64,000 nt of DNA from Ignavibacteriota bacterium (GTDB lineage Bacteria; Bacteroidota; Ignavibacteria; Tepidaquicellales; Tepidaquicellaceae), in the NCBI GenBank assembly GCA_016218085.1, contig JACREY010000017.1, positions 212,037 through 276,036 of the forward strand, in the 5' to 3' direction. The translations under genes and the position numbers were made by a program. Shown piece after piece: positions 61,602 through 64,000 of the stretch. Below the pieces are notes generated by a model. It did no database searches. It was not told the DNA's origin and saw only the letters and a program-made list of their open reading frames with translations. The number at the start of each line of letters is the position of its first letter. The first letter of the stretch is position 1.

Positions 61602-62402
61602 ATGTTTCTCTACCGCACAAAATTTGCAAAAGAAATATTAACCGAGTTCACTCCGCCTTCGCGTAAACTGAAAAAACAGAAGGTAATCATCTATTGCGAT
61701 GGTATGCCCTCCAATCCCCGCAAACAGGGACTCTGCAAGCTTCTTGCTAAAAAAGGATACTGGGTTTTCTACCTGCGCTACCGCGGCTCGTGGGAGTCGG
61801 GCGGAAGCTTCCTTGCAAAATCTCCCGCGCAGGATATTTCAGATATAATAGACGGATTGCAAAAGCCGTTCAAAGAAGCCGCATTCGGAAAAGTTTTCTC
61901 GTTCACTCCCGATGAAATCTATGTCATCGGCGGAAGCTTCGGCGGATGCACGGCATTAATGTCTTCGCTTGACCCGCGCGTGAAAAAAGTAATCGCGAAC
62001 TGCCCCGTGGTTGACTGGACTATCCAGAAGAAAACCGAGAAAGCCGAAACCTCGAATAAAAGTTACGCCGCATACCTGCGCGAAGCCTGGGGAAACGGAT
62101 ACAGACTGAAACCCAAAAACTGGACTAAACTCTACAAAGGAAATTTCTTCAACCCGATGCACCACGTAAAGGAAACTAAAATAGAAAAATCGGATGGAAA
62201 AATAACAAACCGAAAAATGGATGGCACAAAAATTATGATTTTCCACGCCAAAGATGACCCGTATATTCCTTATAAATCGGTAGTGAAATTCGCAAAGAAA
62301 ACAAAATCAAATTTAAAGCTCCTCGCCCGCGGCGGCCACCTCAGAACGGATTGGGTTATTGATAAATACTGGAAGCGGATAAAAGAGTTTTTGGAATCGT
62401 AG
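61602..62402 (+). CDS. Alpha/beta hydrolase
   Basis: A 266-residue hydrolase of the dienelactone-hydrolase/prolyl-oligopeptidase-like type. The nucleophile elbow is VIGGSFGGCTAL. The acid is in MIFHAKDDPYIPYKSV and the His in LLARGGHLRTDW. YCDGMPSNPRKQG and YLRYRGSWESGGSFL are oxyanion- and cap-side features. No signal peptide. The substrate is unknown. It stands alone between repeats and the intergenic region that follows. Confidence 0.85.
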   Translation: MFLYRTKFAKEILTEFTPPSRKLKKQKVIIYCDGMPSNPRKQGLCKLLAKKGYWVFYLRYRGSWESGGSFLAKSPAQDISDIIDGLQKPFKEAAFGKVFSFTPDEIYVIGGSFGGCTALMSSLDPRVKKVIANCPVVDWTIQKKTEKAETSNKSYAAYLREAWGNGYRLKPKNWTKLYKGNFFNPMHHVKETKIEKSDGKITNRKMDGTKIMIFHAKDDPYIPYKSVVKFAKKTKSNLKLLARGGHLRTDWVIDKYWKRIKEFLES

Positions 62403-62852
62403 AGCCACAACAATAACAAACACCTATATTGTCATCCCCGCATATGCGCTCTCTGCATCCGCCGTGGCGGGAATTTAGGCAGGGATCTCGCTCTTAAAAA
62501 CCAAATTTACTTTACATAATAATTGCACAATTTTATGTTCAAATGTGCAAAAATTGTGCAATTTTGAAAAATATATTATTGAAAAATAGTGATTTAAAAT
62601 TTCCGGTTTCTGCTTGTAAAATGATATGATTTACCGCTACCGTACAAAGCAAAATATTTGAAAGAGCGTATATCCATATTAATATATGGTAAACAAAATT
62701 AAAAAGCAAGGGGGGAAGAGAGTTGAAAGTTTATATAGTTATAAAGTTGAAAGTAGGAAAATCTTTGCACACGGAAGGAGCGGAAAGATATAGATAAGCT
62801 CCGATAATATTGCGTTCCCAAGCGAGTGAAGGAAGAACAATTAATTATATAT
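62403..62852. other. Repeat-rich non-coding region
   Basis: 450 bases without a convincing gene. At 62428-62494 there is a REP-like stretch containing TGTCATCCCC, TCCGCCGTGGCGG and GGCAGGGATCTC. At 62521-62563 there is a 14-bp perfect inverted repeat. At about 62722-62758 a GTTGAAAGT-type direct repeat occurs twice. I see no RNA gene. Confidence 0.6.
62521..62563. repeat. 14-bp perfect inverted repeat
   Basis: AATTGCACAATTTT (62521-62534) and AAAATTGTGCAATT (62550-62563) are exact inverted copies with 15 bases between, which themselves contain another TGTGCAA. It may be an operator cluster or a hairpin; it is 119 bases beyond the hydrolase stop. Confidence 0.65.
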
Positions 62853-63416
62853 TTAAGAACTTGAGAACTTTATACCCTTTGAATTAAGAAAAGAATTCCA
62901 ATCTTTTATACATTTTGTTGCCAAATCGACTGCATCATATTGTTTACTACCAATAGTTAATATCACTTTAGCGGTTGCTACTGGATACCCTTTTCTTAAA
63001 CTTCTTGAAATTTTAACAGTATCGCCATGGTTGAAATTTTTTACCGCTTTTATAAAGCCTGGTTCAGCACTATTTGAAAGGTCAAGGCTATATGCCATAT
63101 TTATTTTATCTAAATTATTTCCTGTTCTTGATTTTTTGTCTAGACCTGCATGCTTAAAAGAATTGCATAAATCAGCAGCCAAAGAAAGTGACAAACTTTT
63201 ATTAATGAAATTCTCGACCTCATTAGGTTTTTTTATTCTTGAATCCTTTTTTAGCCAGTCTTTTAAATGATAACAATCATTAAAGAAAGTCTGAGTAGCA
63301 TCACTTGCAGCATGATCACCAACTACAACAGTTTTACCAATGTCAGTAGCAATTGAAAGTAACTTTTTATAAGCACGATACATGCTTTGATATTTATCTT
63401 CTGCGTTGTATTTCAT
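62853..63416 (-). CDS. Orphan helical protein, possibly HEPN-like
   Basis: A 187-residue protein with no recognisable family name. Its first two-thirds are helical: TQTFFNDCYHLKDWLKKD and ADLCNSFKHAGLDKKS recall helical proteins of the HEPN type, where a polar-x-x-x-x-H motif near the second helix is the catalytic site (NSFKH here). The last 70 residues look beta-rich (VATAKVILTIGSKQYD). It stands alone between a repeat-rich region and a secreted-protein gene. A defence or RNase role is possible but unproved. Confidence 0.65.
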   Translation of the reverse strand: MKYNAEDKYQSMYRAYKKLLSIATDIGKTVVVGDHAASDATQTFFNDCYHLKDWLKKDSRIKKPNEVENFINKSLSLSLAADLCNSFKHAGLDKKSRTGNNLDKINMAYSLDLSNSAEPGFIKAVKNFNHGDTVKISRSLRKGYPVATAKVILTIGSKQYDAVDLATKCIKDWNSFLNSKGIKFSSS

Positions 63417-63486
63417 TGAAACCTCTCTATGATTATAGCATTTTTTACGGTTCTAAAAAGAATTTCTGAGAACAAGGAAAAAATTA

Positions 63487-64000
63487 TTATTTAATTAAAA
63501 CCATTTTTTTAGTTTCAACGAATTTCTCAGTTTGCAATTTATAAAAATATATACCACTTGGGTATTGAGAAGCGTTCCATATTAAAAGATAACTACCCGA
63601 TTCTAATTTTTCATTTATCAATACGGCTATTTCTTTTCCATTTAAATCAAATATTTTTAAAGTAACATTTTCATTTCCAGATAAATCAAACTTAATACTT
63701 GTCGATGGATTGAAAGGATTCGGATAATTTTGGAAAAGTTTATAAGTTTCCGGTATTTTATTTCCAATAGGATCTATACCTACTCCACCATTTGTTGTTT
63801 TTCTTAGCTTACCTTCATTTATGTAATCATAGTAGCTTGCTAACCATCCTGTATTTTGGTTTATAAAAAAAACAGAATTAAAAATATCATCATCATATGT
63901 ATATAGTGTAATCCAATTATTCCCTCCATCTGTTGTTTTTCTTAGCTTACCTTCATTTAAGTAATCATAGTAACTTGCTAACCATCCTGTACTTTGGTCA
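63487..64000 (-). CDS. Secreted repeat protein with T9SS-like sorting domain, 5' part beyond window
   Basis: The C-terminal 171 residues of a larger protein are visible; the start lies past base 64000. The first part carries repeats of the form NTGWLASYYDYINEGKLRKTT, then DGGNNW, like the photosystem-stability/BNR-type beta-propeller repeats of secreted Bacteroidota proteins. The end has KLFQNYPNPFNPSTSIKF, IFDLNGKEIAVL and PSGIYFYKL, finishing KKMVLIK, the C-terminal sorting domain also present in the endonuclease at 59790. Probably exported to the cell surface. Confidence 0.88.
   Translation of the reverse strand, partial: DQSTGWLASYYDYLNEGKLRKTTDGGNNWITLYTYDDDIFNSVFFINQNTGWLASYYDYINEGKLRKTTNGGVGIDPIGNKIPETYKLFQNYPNPFNPSTSIKFDLSGNENVTLKIFDLNGKEIAVLINEKLESGSYLLIWNASQYPSGIYFYKLQTEKFVETKKMVLIK

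Overview
The window is AT-rich bacterial chromosome, most likely from a member of the Bacteroidota/Chlorobiota/Ignavibacteriota side of the FCB group. Ignavibacteriota is my best guess. The reasons are two secreted proteins ending in the FQNYPNPFNP type of C-terminal sorting domain (near 61190 and 63715), many lipoproteins and outer-membrane barrels, TonB receptors with carboxypeptidase-regulatory-like N-termini, a DUF4175 giant protein, frequent TTG starts and few strong Shine-Dalgarno sites. No rRNA operon, CRISPR array, phage or intact insertion sequence is visible. One tRNA (Pro, UGG) is present.

Layout. 1-2830: a TonB receptor (cut by the window edge) under a TetR-type regulator with matching operators. 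2968-16232: one long rightward arsenic and extracytoplasmic-thiol region: arsR, arsM, arsC, a mini-thioredoxin, an ArsP-like permease and acr3. After a block of 61-bp tandem repeats come more thioredoxin-like proteins, CcdA, a TlpA-like protein, outer-membrane proteins, a membrane ferredoxin and a metallo-beta-lactamase-fold lipoprotein. 16245-16430 holds a decayed C-terminal piece of cydB. 17196-20311: a divergent cysK / NifX-like / DUF134 / OsmC locus around a perfect 20-bp palindrome. 20411-25291: an aspartyl protease, tRNA-Pro with a broken partial copy beside it, and a metal-related trio (Cys-rich protein, TonB receptor, double-YHS protein). 25400-32667: YgjP-like hydrolase, RND efflux pair, pyrD, rhomboid protease.

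32779-33724 is an inserted-looking XRE regulator plus HNH nuclease module. 33739-36079 is an ECF sigma operon. 36364-40416 is a compact leftward operon of two D-Ala-D-Ala-ligase-like ATP-grasp enzymes, a GNAT and a lysine 2,3-aminomutase, possibly an undescribed small-molecule pathway. 40694-46261 holds an aminotransferase, glutamate dehydrogenase, an ammonium transporter and a porin. 46596-52216 holds a Trp-rich repeat protein, a DUF4160/DUF2442 pair and the DUF4175 protein.

52393-59314 is the most unusual stretch. It contains a leftward gene set encoding a YukD-like ubiquitin-like protein, an E1-like ThiF enzyme and a prokaryotic RING-finger membrane protein. It also has two solitary four-helix-bundle (23S-IVS/bAvd-like) genes, each flanked by inverted low-complexity arrays, and a gene-less copy of the same array lying between the ubiquitin-like and E1 genes. 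The window ends with a standalone RapZ-C domain, a secreted endonuclease I, an alpha/beta hydrolase, a repeat-rich intergenic region, an orphan HEPN-like protein and the 3' part of a secreted repeat protein.
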